64,000 bases of DNA from Pseudomonas fulva 12-X (GTDB lineage Bacteria > Pseudomonadota > Gammaproteobacteria > Pseudomonadales > Pseudomonadaceae). The notes under the pieces were generated by a model, which saw only the letters and a list, made by a program, of their open reading frames with translations, searched no databases and had not been told where the DNA came from. The DNA is taken from assembly GCF_000213805.1 (NCBI RefSeq), contig NC_015556.1, forward strand, positions 310,001-374,000. Reading direction: 5' to 3'. Position 1 is the stretch's first letter. Each line of letters begins with the position of its first letter. Both the position numbers and the translations under genes were made by a program. Below are positions 1-9,611 of this stretch, piece by piece.

Positions 1-1
1 G

Positions 2-571
2 CGCAGCGAGATCCGCCTGGCCACCCTGGCGCCGCTGGACCCGGCCAAGCCGCTGCGCTACACCCCGAAACTCAGCTACGCCCTGGGCGACCCGCGGTTG
101 CTGCCGATCAAGCAGGCCTATCCGCTGCCCTGGCGCGGTGGCCCGTTTCGCCTGACCCAGGGCGCCAACGGCCAGTACAGCCACTTCACGCCCAAGGGCC
201 GCTACGCCCTGGATATCGCCATGCCCGAGGGTACGCCGATCATCGCCGCGCGCGCCGGCATGGTGGTCAAGACCGAGAACGACCAGAGCGGGCGCGGCAC
301 CAACCCGTCCGGCAACTTCGTGCGCATCCTGCACGACGACGGCACCATGGGCGTCTACCTGCACCTGATGCAGGGCTCGGTGAGCGTGCGTGAGGGTCAG
401 CGTGTTCCGGTCGGCGCGCCGATTGGCCGCTCCGGCAATACCGGCAACAGCACCGGCCCGCACCTGCACTTCGTGGTGCAGCGCAACGTCGGCATGGCGC
501 TGGAGTCGATCCCCTTCGAATTCGCCCAGCCGGTGGACAGCCTGCCCAACTTTGCCGTGGGTGGCGACTGA
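2..571 (+). CDS. M23-family metallopeptidase, 5' end outside window
   Basis: This is the C-terminal part of a peptidoglycan-directed endopeptidase of the LytM/M23 type, which would act in the periplasm or at the cell surface. The reading frame is open from base 2 with no start, so the gene begins upstream of the window. Visible family marks are the zinc-site block with SHF followed by YALDIAMPEGTPI, the stretch GNFVRILHDDG, and the HLHF motif near the end, together forming the usual LytM beta fold. The domain runs almost to the C-terminus. Whether the enzyme is active or an EnvC-like activator cannot be told from the fragment, but the HLH motif is intact. A half copy of a dispersed repeat starts directly after the stop codon. 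Confidence 0.85.
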   Translation, partial: RSEIRLATLAPLDPAKPLRYTPKLSYALGDPRLLPIKQAYPLPWRGGPFRLTQGANGQYSHFTPKGRYALDIAMPEGTPIIAARAGMVVKTENDQSGRGTNPSGNFVRILHDDGTMGVYLHLMQGSVSVREGQRVPVGAPIGRSGNTGNSTGPHLHFVVQRNVGMALESIPFEFAQPVDSLPNFAVGGD

Positions 572-628
572 GAGCCTGTTTTTAACGCCGCAGTGCCGAC
601 GCGCAGCAGTCTTTGAACAGGTTCTGAG
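572..628 (-). repeat. Half copy (copy D) of a dispersed palindromic intergenic element
   Basis: Read on the minus strand this matches the first half of the longer copies near 7.9 kb, 35.6 kb and 60.9 kb, sharing TGCGCGTCGGC, then CTGCG, then GTTAAAAACAGGCTC. Its ends (GAGCCTGTT and GAACAGGTTCT) can pair as a small stem. It fills the gap between two convergent genes and so could act as a terminator. Confidence 0.6.
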
Positions 629-643
629 GAATCCGCCTCGTGA

Positions 644-1387
644 TCAGGCCTCTCCCAGGCGACAGCTCAGCGCGCAGTGGTCGGATACGCCGGTGCTCAG
701 CCTGGCGTTTTCCAGCCGATAGCCCGGCGTATGAAACAGCCCATCGACCATGAACGGAATTTCGCCAGCGCGATGCAGCGAACCGTCGATGCTGCTGGTG
801 TAGTGCGCCGGTACGCCGTCGATGAAGTGCTCGGCGATCAGGTCGAAGGTGGGCCGCCCGCGCGGCGCATTGAAGTCGCCGGTCAGCAGTAGGCCGCCCG
901 CTGCCTGAGCTTGCCCCTGAGCCAGCGCGATCAGCTTGCCGGCGCTCTCGCGCTGGTACGGCGTGGAGCTGCCGAGCGGGGTGACGTTGAGATGGGTGGT
1001 GGCGACGCGAAAGCCGCCAAGCGTGGCGCTGAGCAGTACTTCGGCGATGCTCAGCGGGTCGGCCACGCGCCGGCCCTCGGCGGTGAAGAAGGTCATCTCC
1101 TGGATGCGCTCGGGGCTGCCCGAGTAGTACTCGGCCGCGACATCGAGCAGCACCTCGCCACGGGCCAGCATGCCGACGCCCACCACGTTGGCCGGGCCTT
1201 CGTCCGGGTAGCGCGCCATGGGGGCGAAGACCATGGGCGCGCCCATCAGCGCCTCGAGGAACGGGATATCGCGCTCGCAGACCTCCTGCAGGCAGAGCAG
1301 ATCCGGGCGTTCACGGTCGATGAAGGCTTCGACGCGCGCCAGATGGCGGGAGCGTTCGATATTGATGGAGGCGATGTTCAGGGACAT
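644..1387 (-). CDS. Endonuclease/exonuclease/phosphatase-fold protein
   Basis: A 247-residue member of the metal-dependent DNase I-like superfamily, whose members cut phosphodiester bonds in nucleic acids, phospholipids or inositol phosphates. The N-terminal strand NIASINIERS carries the Asn of the active site, DLLCLQEV holds the metal-binding Glu, TGDFNAPRG holds the catalytic Asp-Asn, and GVSDHCAL holds the C-terminal Asp-His. All core residues are therefore present. I chose the start MSLNIASIN because a -10-like TATACT lies between it and a longer upstream start at 1444, and because the fold begins there. The substrate cannot be named. It is not Crc, whose N-terminus differs. Confidence 0.75.
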   Translation of the reverse strand: MSLNIASINIERSRHLARVEAFIDRERPDLLCLQEVCERDIPFLEALMGAPMVFAPMARYPDEGPANVVGVGMLARGEVLLDVAAEYYSGSPERIQEMTFFTAEGRRVADPLSIAEVLLSATLGGFRVATTHLNVTPLGSSTPYQRESAGKLIALAQGQAQAAGGLLLTGDFNAPRGRPTFDLIAEHFIDGVPAHYTSSIDGSLHRAGEIPFMVDGLFHTPGYRLENARLSTGVSDHCALSCRLGEA

Positions 1388-1426
1388 GGAATCAGCAGGT
1401 GCGAAGAGGGGCGTGATCAGCGGCGC

Positions 1427-1432
1427 AGTATA
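1427..1432 (-). promoter_or_regulatory. -10-like hexamer upstream of the phosphodiesterase-fold gene
   Basis: Minus-strand TATACT lies 39 bases before the chosen start and just downstream of the terminator at 1451-1474. No convincing -35 box is seen at 17 bases. It supports the shorter gene start. Confidence 0.35.
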
Positions 1433-1450
1433 CCTGACGGCCATAACGCA

Positions 1451-1474
1451 AATCGCCCGGCGAGCCGGGCGATT
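1451..1474 (-). terminator. Hairpin terminator after the outer-membrane barrel gene
   Basis: A perfect 10-bp stem (AATCGCCCGG and its complement) with a 4-base loop lies just past the stop of the barrel gene at 1492-2247. The T-run is short. It separates that gene from the downstream phosphodiesterase-fold gene. Confidence 0.6.
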
Positions 1475-1491
1475 CGTTTACAGCGGCGTGA

Positions 1492-2247
1492 TCAGAACGC
1501 CAGGCCGACTTTCAGACCGACCTGCTCCTGCTTGAGCTTGCTGCGCTCAGCCAGCTCGGAGTTGCTGTCCAGCTCGTAGCGAGTCTGGGTGTAGTACAGG
1601 CTGGTGCTGATCGGCAGGTTGTTGATGCCCTTGTTCCACAGCACGCTCAGCTCGCCATACGGGTTGACCTTGTTCTTCAGGTCCACCGAGTCGCTGTCGC
1701 CATCGATCTTCAGGCGTGCTTCGGAATCCACCGAGTAGCGCGCGCCGACTTCCAGGCGCACGGTGTAGTCGTTGGTCAGGTAGTTGTAGCCCAGGCCGGC
1801 CTTGGCGAACGGCGATTTGCTGGTCAGCTTGACGTTGCTGTCCAGCGGGCCGACGTCGTCCTGCTCGATACGGCCCCAGTCGTAACCGCCACCGACCAGC
1901 ACGTCGACATACTGGTTGCTGCTCAGCGCCGCGCGCAGGCCCAGATCCAGATCGGCACGGGCCGACTTGTATTCCACGTCGTCCTTGTCGCGGTACTGGC
2001 CTTCGATACCGGCCTGGTAGATGAAGCCTTCCTGGCCGGTCAGCTTGTTGCCGAAGGTGTAGAACAGACCGCCCTGGTTCAGGCGCTCCTTGTCGCTGTC
2101 GTCATCTACGGTGAGCTTGTACTGATTGTGGGAGCCGATTACGCCGATGGTCGAGATCGGGTCGGTGATGGAGTCGGCGTAAGCCTGGGACGCGCCGGCC
2201 AGGCAGAGGGCGAGGGCGGTTTTCGAGGTGATTCCATTGAGTCGCAT
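1492..2247 (-). CDS. Predicted outer-membrane beta-barrel protein
   Basis: A 251-residue exported protein. The first 24 residues form a signal peptide (MRLNGITSKTALALCLAGAS then QAYA, with cleavage after YADS or nearby). The mature part consists of alternating amphipathic strands rich in Tyr, Asp and Ser, and the chain ends in VGLKVGLAF, whose terminal Phe is the usual signal for BAM insertion. These marks support an outer-membrane barrel of roughly 10 to 12 strands. The start is set by the signal peptide and by an AAGGAT Shine-Dalgarno ahead of it. I cannot assign a substrate. It appears monocistronic, with its own terminator downstream. Confidence 0.65.
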   Translation of the reverse strand: MRLNGITSKTALALCLAGASQAYADSITDPISTIGVIGSHNQYKLTVDDDSDKERLNQGGLFYTFGNKLTGQEGFIYQAGIEGQYRDKDDVEYKSARADLDLGLRAALSSNQYVDVLVGGGYDWGRIEQDDVGPLDSNVKLTSKSPFAKAGLGYNYLTNDYTVRLEVGARYSVDSEARLKIDGDSDSVDLKNKVNPYGELSVLWNKGINNLPISTSLYYTQTRYELDSNSELAERSKLKQEQVGLKVGLAF

Positions 2248-2482
2248 GGCTGAATCCTTGGCAGTCTGTTCATGTGATGGCGTACACCGATCCAATCGGT
2301 GCCCGCGGTGGACTGCCCGGCTTTGCGCGACATTCGAGTATGCCGACGAACGGTCGTAAGTGATTGTTTCAGAAGGCCTGAGCGATGGCGGAAAGCAGCG
2401 ATAGATGACCGCTTGGTCAACTTGCGAGAAGGCGTTGCGGCGGCACGTTCCCGGGCACGTGTACGCCCGGGAACATGTGGCT

Positions 2483-3823
2483 TCAGTCGAGCTTGATGAC
2501 CTTGGCCAGGACGATCTTCGGTCCTTTCATCTTCTTGACGATCAGGCGCAGGCCGGCGACTTCCAGTGATTCCTCTTCCTCGGGCACGCGCTTCAAGGTT
2601 TCGTAGATCAGCCCGGCGAGGGTTTCCGCCTCGATATGATCGAGATCGATGCCCAGCAGTCGCTCGAGCTTGAAGAGTGGCGTGTCGCCGCGCACCAGCA
2701 GCTTGCCGGGCTGATAGGCGAGGATGCCGCGCTCGGTCTTGCGGTGTTCGTCCTGGATGTCGCCGACCAGAGCTTCGAGCACGTCTTCCATGGTCAGGTA
2801 GCCGATCACCTTGCCGTCGGCTTCTTCGACCAGGGCGAAATGCGCGCTGCCCTTGCGGAACTGTTCCAGCAGCTCGGAGAGCGGCAGGTTGCGGCTGACC
2901 TTCTCGATGGGGCGCATCAGCTCGGCCAGGCGCAGGGTCGAGGGCAGCATCTCCAGCAGCGACAGGTGCAGCAGCAGGTCCTTGATGTGCAGCACGCCGA
3001 CGAACTCGCCCGCGGCTTCATCGAAGATCGGGAAGCGGCTGTACTTGTGGCGGCGGAACAGGCTGAACACTTCGTCCAGCGTGGCGTTGAGTTCCAGGTA
3101 GACCAGATCTTCGCGGGAGTTGGCCCAGTCGACCACTTCCAGCTCACCCAGCTCCACGGCGGAGGCGAGCACGCGCATGTCCTGATCGGTCGGGTCGCTG
3201 GCGCGGCTGGAGTGCAGGATCAGCTTGAGCTCGTCGCGGCTGTAGTGGTGCTCATGGTGGCCGGCCGGCTGATCCTGGCCGGCGATGCGCAGAATGGCGT
3301 TGGCGCTGGCGTTGAGCAGGAAGATCGCCGGGTACATGGCCCAGTAGAACAGATACAGCGGCGCAGCCGTCCACAGCGACAGCAGCTCCGGCTTGCGGAT
3401 CGCCCAGGATTTCGGGGCCAGCTCGCCGATCACGATGTGCAGGTAGGAGATGATGAAGAACGCGGTGAAGAAGGCGATGCCGTGGATCAGCTTCTGCGAC
3501 TCGATACCGATCGAGGTCAGCAGCGGTTCGAGCAGGTGCGCGAAAGCCGGCTCACCCACCCAGCCCAGGCCCAGGGACGCCAGGGTGATACCCAACTGGC
3601 AGGCGGAGAGGTAGGCGTCGAGCTGGCTGTGCACGGTGCGCAGGATGTGGCCGCGCCAGCCGTTCTTCTGGGCCAGGGATTCGACCTTGGTGGCCCGCAG
3701 CTTGACCATGGCGAACTCGGCGGCCACGAAGAAGCCGTTGAGCAGCACCAGAAAGAGGGCGAACAGCACGAGGCCCATGTCAGCGAAATAACTGGAGAAG
3801 GAGACGCTCGTAGAGGGATCCAT
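2483..3823 (-). CDS. HlyC/CorC-family CNNM transporter with CBS pair
   Basis: A 446-residue inner-membrane protein of the DUF21/CNNM family, linked to magnesium or cobalt homeostasis. The N-terminal 190 residues hold the DUF21 domain with about four hydrophobic segments, including LVLFALFLVLLNGFFVAAEFAMVKLRA. A CBS pair follows (about residues 215-340, with GVLHIKDLLLHL and GYLTMEDVLEALVGDI), and the last 80 residues match the CorC_HlyC domain (ETLAGLIYETL and the ending KIVLAKVIKLD). Length and domain order are normal. It follows phoR on the same strand after about 70 bases, so it may be read through from phoBR. The transported ion is not shown by the sequence. Confidence 0.9.
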   Translation of the reverse strand: MDPSTSVSFSSYFADMGLVLFALFLVLLNGFFVAAEFAMVKLRATKVESLAQKNGWRGHILRTVHSQLDAYLSACQLGITLASLGLGWVGEPAFAHLLEPLLTSIGIESQKLIHGIAFFTAFFIISYLHIVIGELAPKSWAIRKPELLSLWTAAPLYLFYWAMYPAIFLLNASANAILRIAGQDQPAGHHEHHYSRDELKLILHSSRASDPTDQDMRVLASAVELGELEVVDWANSREDLVYLELNATLDEVFSLFRRHKYSRFPIFDEAAGEFVGVLHIKDLLLHLSLLEMLPSTLRLAELMRPIEKVSRNLPLSELLEQFRKGSAHFALVEEADGKVIGYLTMEDVLEALVGDIQDEHRKTERGILAYQPGKLLVRGDTPLFKLERLLGIDLDHIEAETLAGLIYETLKRVPEEEESLEVAGLRLIVKKMKGPKIVLAKVIKLD

Positions 3824-3892
3824 AAGGGGTTCGTGTGACCGGATGTTGCTAAAGGGTGGGGCCTGGACCGGCGCTTTGCAAGAGGGCCGCGG

Positions 3893-5200
3893 TTAGTGGC
3901 CTGACGCGGCGATCTGCGCCGGCTGGAAATGGCAGGTGAACAGGCTGCCCTTGCCCAGCACGCTGGTGATCTCCAGCGTGCCGCGGTGGCGCAGCAGCAC
4001 GTGCTTGACGATGGCCAGGCCCAGGCCCGTGCCGCCGGTATGGCTGGCGCGGCTGGAGTCGACCCGGTAGAAGCGTTCGGTCAGGCGTGGCAGGTGCTTG
4101 GCCTCGATTCCGGGGCCGGTGTCCTGCACCGACAGGTGCGCGCCCTGGCTGTCCTGCCACCAGCGAATGCGGATTTCGCCTTCGGCCTGGGTGTACTTCA
4201 CGGCGTTGAACACCAGATTGGAAAACGCGCTGCGCAGCTCCGAGTCGCTGCCCTTGAGCTTGAGGCCGGCGTCGGCCTCCAGGCTGATGCGGTGATTGCG
4301 CTCGGCGGACAGTGCTAGGGCGTCGTTGCGGATGGCCTGCAGCAGCAGGTCGACCGCCACCGGCTGGTTGTCGGAGGGATAATCGGTGGCTTCGAGCTTG
4401 GCCAGCAGCAGCAAATCGTTGAGCAGGCCCTGCATGCGCGCGCCTTGCTGCTGCATCTGCTGCAGGGCGCGGCGCCAGCGCGGATTGATGTCGTCGACGT
4501 TGTCCTGCAGGGTTTCCACGTAGCCAGAAATCACTGTCAGCGGCGTGCGCAGCTCGTGGGAAACATTGGCGACGAAATCCTTGCGCATCTGCTCAAGATG
4601 GTGGAGGCGAGTGACGTCGCGCACCAGCATCAGGTGTTCCTGATTGCCGTAGCGGGTGATGTTGAGCTGCAGCTGCTTGCGCGGATTGACCGGCGACGGC
4701 AGGTCGAGGGGTTCGAGGAAGTTGCCGCGCTCGAAGTACTCCTTGAAGCGTGGGTCGCGTACCAGGTTGGTGATCGACTGGCCGCTGTCCTGGGGCGTCT
4801 TCAGGCCCAGCAGGGTTTCCGAGGCCTTGTTCCACCATTCCAGGTTGCCGTGGCTGTCGAGCATGATCACTGCATCGCGCAGCGCCGCGGTGGATTCCTG
4901 CACCCGGTCGATCACCGCCTGCAGGCGGCCGCGGGCGCGCTGGTTGCGGCGTTGCAGGTGGTAGATGCTGTCGAACACCTCGCCCCACAGGCCGTAGCCG
5001 TCGGGTGGTGGTTCGTCAGGCTGGTGATCCTTGAGCCAGGCATGCAGGCGCAGCAGCTGGCTGAGGTTCCAGAGCAGGTGAGCGGCCAGGCCGATGGCGA
5101 TGGCCCAGGCGTATTCGCCGGTGACCACCCCGGCGACCAGGCAGGCGGCGATCAGCAGTACCAAGCGGCGGGTTATGGCGCCACGCCAGTTGCTCGTCAC
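3893..5200 (-). CDS. phoR: Phosphate regulon sensor histidine kinase PhoR
   Basis: A 435-residue membrane kinase that responds to phosphate limitation through the Pst/PhoU complex and phosphorylates PhoB. Two N-terminal hydrophobic segments (about residues 12-50) are followed by a PAS domain (LRDAVIMLDSHGNLEWWN), the H-box FVANVSHELRTPLTVISGY near residue 210, and a HATPase with the N-box NLVFNAVKYT and G-boxes DTGPGIE and GGTGLGLAIVKH. The start codon is GTG. The gene lies 52 bases downstream of phoB in the same operon. Confidence 0.95.
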   Translation of the reverse strand: MTSNWRGAITRRLVLLIAACLVAGVVTGEYAWAIAIGLAAHLLWNLSQLLRLHAWLKDHQPDEPPPDGYGLWGEVFDSIYHLQRRNQRARGRLQAVIDRVQESTAALRDAVIMLDSHGNLEWWNKASETLLGLKTPQDSGQSITNLVRDPRFKEYFERGNFLEPLDLPSPVNPRKQLQLNITRYGNQEHLMLVRDVTRLHHLEQMRKDFVANVSHELRTPLTVISGYVETLQDNVDDINPRWRRALQQMQQQGARMQGLLNDLLLLAKLEATDYPSDNQPVAVDLLLQAIRNDALALSAERNHRISLEADAGLKLKGSDSELRSAFSNLVFNAVKYTQAEGEIRIRWWQDSQGAHLSVQDTGPGIEAKHLPRLTERFYRVDSSRASHTGGTGLGLAIVKHVLLRHRGTLEITSVLGKGSLFTCHFQPAQIAASGH

Positions 5201-5252
5201 GTTTCGCTCATCCGCCGGCGGGTCCCTGTGATGGTCGGTTGCAGGCTATCGA

Positions 5253-5942
<690 letters not shown>

Positions 5943-5995
5943 GGGTTGAGCCTCTGTTCATTCAACTGTCATGCGGCGCATTAGATAACGGAATT

Positions 5996-6013
5996 ATTGC
6001 AGTGATATGACAG
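5996..6013 (-). promoter_or_regulatory. Pho box upstream of phoB
   Basis: On the minus strand the 18 bases read CTGTCAT, four spacer bases, then CTGCAAT. These are two near-consensus 7-bp PhoB half sites at the correct spacing. A TATCTA-like -10 follows about nine bases downstream, so the box takes the place of a -35 element as in known PhoB promoters. Confidence 0.8.
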
Positions 6014-6040
6014 CTGTGCGGCAGGCCTCCCGCGCGGTGC

Positions 6041-6931
6041 TCAGCGCAACACGTAATCCAGCACGATGCCGACGAAGATCGCCAGGCCGGCCCAGTGGTT
6101 GTGCAGAAAAGCCTGGAAGCAGACCATCGGCTCGCGCTGGCGGGTCATGTGAAATTCCCAGGCGAAGCAGCCGGCGGCCACCAGCAGGCCGAGGTAGAAG
6201 TACAGGCCCAGCTCGAAGCGTGCCCCGGCCAGCAGTAGGCAGAGCAGCGCCAGGCCCTGCAGGCCGAAGATGATCACCCGGTCGGCATCGCCAAAGAGGA
6301 TCGCCGTGGATTTCACGCCGATCTTCAGGTCGTCCTCGCGGTCGGCCATGGCGTAGTAGGTGTCGTAGGCCACGGTCCAGATCACGTTGGCCAGCAGCAG
6401 CAACCAGGCGGCCGCCGGCAGCTCGCCGGTCTCGGCGGTGAAGGCCATCGGCATGCCCCAGGAGAACGCCGTGCCGAGCACCACCTGGGGGTAATAGGTG
6501 TAGCGCTTCATGAACGGGTACAGCGCTGCCACGCCCAGGGCGCCGAACGACAGCCACACGGTGGTGGCGTTGGTCAGCAGCACTAGTGCGAAGCTGAGAG
6601 CGATCAGTACGGCGAAGAGGATCAGCGCCTCGCGCGCGGTGACCTTGCCGCTGGCCAGCGGGCGGGCTTTGGTGCGGCTGACGTGGCCGTCGAAGTTGCG
6701 GTCGGCGTAATCGTTGATCACGCAGCCGGCGGCGCGCATCAGCACCACGCCAACCACGAAGATCACCAGGTTCTTGATGCTCGGCACGCCTTCGGCAGCA
6801 ATCCACAGCGCCCACAGCGTCGGCCACAGCAGCAGGTAGATGCCGATGGGTTTGTCCATGCGCATCAGCTGCAGGAAATCCCATGTGCGCGGATGCAGGC
6901 GATTGAGCGATTGCAGCAGACGGATGTACAT
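6041..6931 (-). CDS. ubiA: 4-hydroxybenzoate octaprenyltransferase UbiA
   Basis: A 296-residue integral membrane prenyltransferase that joins a polyprenyl chain to 4-hydroxybenzoate, the second step of ubiquinone synthesis. The first Asp-rich motif is visible as [23 protein letters not shown] and the second as [17 protein letters not shown]. Seven to nine hydrophobic segments span the chain, from [11 protein letters not shown] to [12 protein letters not shown] start at MYIRLLQ because the family begins there. It lies downstream of ubiC on the same strand, so UbiC product passes directly to UbiA. Confidence 0.95.
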   Translation of the reverse strand: MYIRLLQSLNRLHPRTWDFLQLMRMDKPIGIYLLLWPTLWALWIAAEGVPSIKNLVIFVVGVVLMRAAGCVINDYADRNFDGHVSRTKARPLASGKVTAREALILFAVLIALSFALVLLTNATTVWLSFGALGVAALYPFMKRYTYYPQVVLGTAFSWGMPMAFTAETGELPAAAWLLLLANVIWTVAYDTYYAMADREDDLKIGVKSTAILFGDADRVIIFGLQGLALLCLLLAGARFELGLYFYLGLLVAAGCFAWEFHMTRQREPMVCFQAFLHNHWAGLAIFVGIVLDYVLR

Positions 6932-6987
6932 CGGGCGGTTCTCCTGGCGCGGTGCGCGGATTATACGGCGCGGCGCCGGCCGCGGGG

Positions 6988-7530
6988 TCAGCGGCTCGCC
7001 GCTGGCCAGAAATCGGCCAGGAACACTTCGGCGACCAGCACCGCCAGCGGGCCGCGGCGAAAGCACGAACGCCGCGCCCACAGATCATTCTGACTGGCCT
7101 CTGACGGCAGCCAGGCTGCCGGGTAACGGCACACCTGAAGCTCGCCGCGGGTAAAGGCCTGGTCGCTGAACAGCAGTTCGCCGAGGGAGCGGCTGCCCAG
7201 CTCCTGAAGGTCCAGATTCGAGCCTTCCAGCGCCTGTCGGGCGGCCACGCTGCGGGCGAACACCCAGGGCTGGCCATTGCCACGCAGGTACACCTCGCGC
7301 ACCCAGCCCTGGCTGCCCGGTGGCACGTCCAGCGCGGCGCATTCGTCGTCACGCAGCGCCTGCCAGCCTTCACGCAGCGGCGTGACGCTGAAGCCGCCGT
7401 CGGAGAGTTCGGTCAGCCGCCGGGTCAGCGAGTCCTGGTTGAACAGCCAGTCGTAAACGCTGGCTATTGGTGCGCTTGGCAGCTGGTCGCGGGTAAGCCA
7501 GGCGGGTGTTTGCGGGGTAGAACAGGGCAC
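6988..7530 (-). CDS. ubiC: Chorismate pyruvate-lyase UbiC
   Basis: A 180-residue soluble enzyme that converts chorismate to 4-hydroxybenzoate and pyruvate, the committed step of ubiquinone synthesis. Recognisable blocks are [28 protein letters not shown] and the C-terminal [21 protein letters not shown], which hold the Arg and Glu residues that bind product in this family. The start codon appears to be GTG, with no strong Shine-Dalgarno. It precedes ubiA by 56 bases, giving a ubiC-ubiA operon. Confidence 0.92.
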   Translation of the reverse strand: MPCSTPQTPAWLTRDQLPSAPIASVYDWLFNQDSLTRRLTELSDGGFSVTPLREGWQALRDDECAALDVPPGSQGWVREVYLRGNGQPWVFARSVAARQALEGSNLDLQELGSRSLGELLFSDQAFTRGELQVCRYPAAWLPSEASQNDLWARRSCFRRGPLAVLVAEVFLADFWPAASR

Positions 7531-7674
7531 GGTGCAGGTCCGCGAGAGAAGGGAGCGCGGAGTCTAGCATGGGCGTTGTGCAGCCCCTGGCATTCGTCGT
7601 GCCCGCTTGGCGATAGCGCGGCATTTGCGGTAGCGTGCCCGCGCAACAACCGTGACTAGCGCCGGAGAGCCTGT

Positions 7675-7842
7675 ATGAAGAAGTGGCAATGTGTGGTCTG
7701 CGGACTGATCTATGACGAACGCGAAGGCTGGCCCGATGACGGCATCGCTCCCGGCACCCGCTGGGAGGATGTGCCGCAAGATTGGCTATGCCCGGACTGC
7801 GGCGTCGGCAAACTTGACTTCGAGATGATCGAAATCAACTGA
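7675..7842 (+). CDS. rubA: Rubredoxin
   Basis: A 55-residue electron carrier with one iron held by four cysteines in two knuckles, CVVCGLIYD and CPDCGVGK. Length and spacing are standard for alkane-hydroxylase-type or stress rubredoxins. GGAGAG sits seven bases before the ATG. The next gene on the strand is its NAD(P)H-dependent reductase, so electrons would pass from NAD(P)H through the reductase to this protein. P. aeruginosa carries two rubredoxin genes in tandem here; only one is present in this window. Confidence 0.95.
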   Translation: MKKWQCVVCGLIYDEREGWPDDGIAPGTRWEDVPQDWLCPDCGVGKLDFEMIEIN

Positions 7843-7995
7843 GAATTCGCTCAAAGCTTGTTGCGCGTCGACCCTGCTGCGTTGAACGCAGGCTCGAAGT
7901 GCTCATTTACGTCAGTAAAGTCGCCCGCGACTCCGACCGCTTCTCGCCTGCCTTCGCCTTGCATGGCTCTAGCTCGCGAAGCTTTGAACAAATTC
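7843..7995 (+). repeat. Full copy (copy A) of a dispersed palindromic intergenic element
   Basis: It begins right after the rubredoxin stop codon. The outer arms are 7843-7859 and 7979-7995 (15 of 17 positions complementary), an inner arm uses GCAGGC with GCCTGC, and the tip TTTAC can pair with GTAAA. The core TGCGCGTCG, CTGCGTT, GCTCATTTAC and CTCTAGCTCGC is shared with copy B at 35537-35676. It lies between the rubredoxin and reductase genes and could terminate or attenuate transcription. Confidence 0.75.
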
Positions 7996-8014
7996 TTTAG
8001 GAAAGGAGCAAGCA

Positions 8015-9163
8015 ATGAGTGATCCCGTCGTCATCATCGGCACCGGCCTGGCCGGCTACAACCTGGCCCGCGAGTTTCGCAAGCTGGACAGCGAAACGCC
8101 GCTGCTGCTGATCACCGCCGACGACGGGCGCTCGTATTCCAAGCCGATGCTGTCCACCGGCTTCGGCAAGAACAAGGATGCCGACGGCCTGAGCATGGCC
8201 GAGCCGGGTGTCATGGCCGAGCAGCTCAATGCCCAGGTGTGGACGCATACGCGGGTGACCGGGATCGATCCGGGCCATCGCCGCCTGTGGATCGGCGAGG
8301 AGGCGGTGGCCTACCGCGATCTGGTGCTGGCCTGGGGCGCCGAGGTGCTCAGCGTGCCCATCGAGGGCGATGCGGCGGATCAGCTGTTCACGGTCAATGA
8401 CCTGCAGGGCTACGGGCGGTTTCGCCAGGCCGTCGAGGGCAAGCGCAAGGTGCTGATTCTCGGCGCCGGGCTGATTGGCTGTGAATTCGCCAACGATCTG
8501 TCACTGGGCGGCTATGAGGTCGATCTGGTGGCGCCCTGCGAGCAGCTGATGCCTGCCTTGCTGCCGGTCGAAGCCGCCGCCGCGGTGCAAAGTGGCCTCG
8601 AAGCGCTGGGCGTGCGCTTTCACCTCGGCCCGGTGGTCAGTCGCCTGCAGCATGCGGCCAGTGGGCTCGAAGCGCATCTGTCCGATGGCCGGACGATTGC
8701 CTGCGATGCGGTGATCTCCGCTGTCGGCCTGCGCCCGCGTACCGAGCTCGCCGCCGCCGCGGGCCTGGCGTTGAACCGTGGCGTGGTGGTCGACCGTCTG
8801 CTGCGCACGTCCCACGAACATATCTATGCCCTGGGCGATTGCGCCGAGGTCGACGGCCTCAACCTGCTCTACGTGATGCCGCTGATGGCCTGCGCCCGGG
8901 CGCTGGCCAAGACCCTGGCCGGCACGCCGAGTGAGGTGGCCTACGGCGCCATGCCGGTCACCGTGAAGACCCCAGCCTGCCCGCTGGTGGTGTCGCCGCC
9001 GCCACGCGGCAGCCAGGGCCAGTGGACGGTCGAAGGCAGCGGCGCCGATATCCGCGCGCTGTGCCACGACGCCGCCGGCGCACTGCTCGGCTATGCGCTG
9101 ACCGGCTCGGCGGTGCAGGAGCGGCTGGCACTCAACCGTGAGCTACCCGCTCTGCTGGCGTAG
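8015..9163 (+). CDS. rubB: Rubredoxin-NAD(+) reductase
   Basis: A 382-residue FAD flavoprotein that passes electrons from NAD(P)H to rubredoxin. The N-terminal FAD fold shows [18 protein letters not shown], the central NAD fold shows [18 protein letters not shown], and the second FAD contact is [15 protein letters not shown]. Length fits the alkane-associated and stress-associated reductases of Pseudomonas. AAAGGAGC lies ten bases ahead of the ATG. Copy A of the dispersed element separates it from rubA. Confidence 0.93.
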   Translation: MSDPVVIIGTGLAGYNLAREFRKLDSETPLLLITADDGRSYSKPMLSTGFGKNKDADGLSMAEPGVMAEQLNAQVWTHTRVTGIDPGHRRLWIGEEAVAYRDLVLAWGAEVLSVPIEGDAADQLFTVNDLQGYGRFRQAVEGKRKVLILGAGLIGCEFANDLSLGGYEVDLVAPCEQLMPALLPVEAAAAVQSGLEALGVRFHLGPVVSRLQHAASGLEAHLSDGRTIACDAVISAVGLRPRTELAAAAGLALNRGVVVDRLLRTSHEHIYALGDCAEVDGLNLLYVMPLMACARALAKTLAGTPSEVAYGAMPVTVKTPACPLVVSPPPRGSQGQWTVEGSGADIRALCHDAAGALLGYALTGSAVQERLALNRELPALLA

Positions 9164-9331
9164 CGATCTGCCATCCATTCGACAAAAATGGCCGATTTAG
9201 CCTGGCGCGGGGCTGGCGAAGGCCCCCAGAGCGTGCCATTCTCCCCAGGCCTGGCCGCAGCGTAGAGCTGTCGGCGCGCATCGGCGCCAGGGCGCGGAAC
9301 ACAACAACAACAAACCGTAAATGAGGCAATC

Positions 9332-9604
9332 ATGCGTAAACCGGAACTCGCCGCCGCTATCGCGGAAAAAGCTGATCTGACCAAGGATCAGGCCAATCGT
9401 GTACTCAACGCCGTTCTCGAAGAAATCACCGGGGCACTGAACCGCAAGGACAGCGTCACGCTGGTCGGCTTCGGCACCTTCGTGCAGCGCCACCGCGGCG
9501 CCCGTACCGGCAAGAACCCGCAGACCGGGCAGCCGGTGAAGATCAAGGCCAGCAATACCGTCGCCTTCAAACCGGGCAAGGCCCTCAAGGACTCGATCAA
9601 CTGA
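9332..9604 (+). CDS. HU/IHF-family DNA-binding protein
   Basis: A 90-residue nucleoid protein that would bend or compact DNA as a dimer. The family signature is complete: MRKPELAAAIAEKADLTKDQ in the helical base, GFGTF at the turn, and the beta arm RTGKNPQTGQPVKI with the DNA-intercalating Pro. Gene order (rubredoxin reductase, then this gene) matches the minor HU-like gene of P. aeruginosa rather than hupB. A GAGG Shine-Dalgarno precedes the ATG. Confidence 0.92.
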   Translation: MRKPELAAAIAEKADLTKDQANRVLNAVLEEITGALNRKDSVTLVGFGTFVQRHRGARTGKNPQTGQPVKIKASNTVAFKPGKALKDSIN

Positions 9605-9611
9605 GTCTGCG

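Noticed and set aside
644..1387. Identity as Crc, the catabolite repression protein with the same fold
   Set aside because: The N-terminal sequence, active-site context and gene neighbours do not match Crc; only the superfamily is shared.
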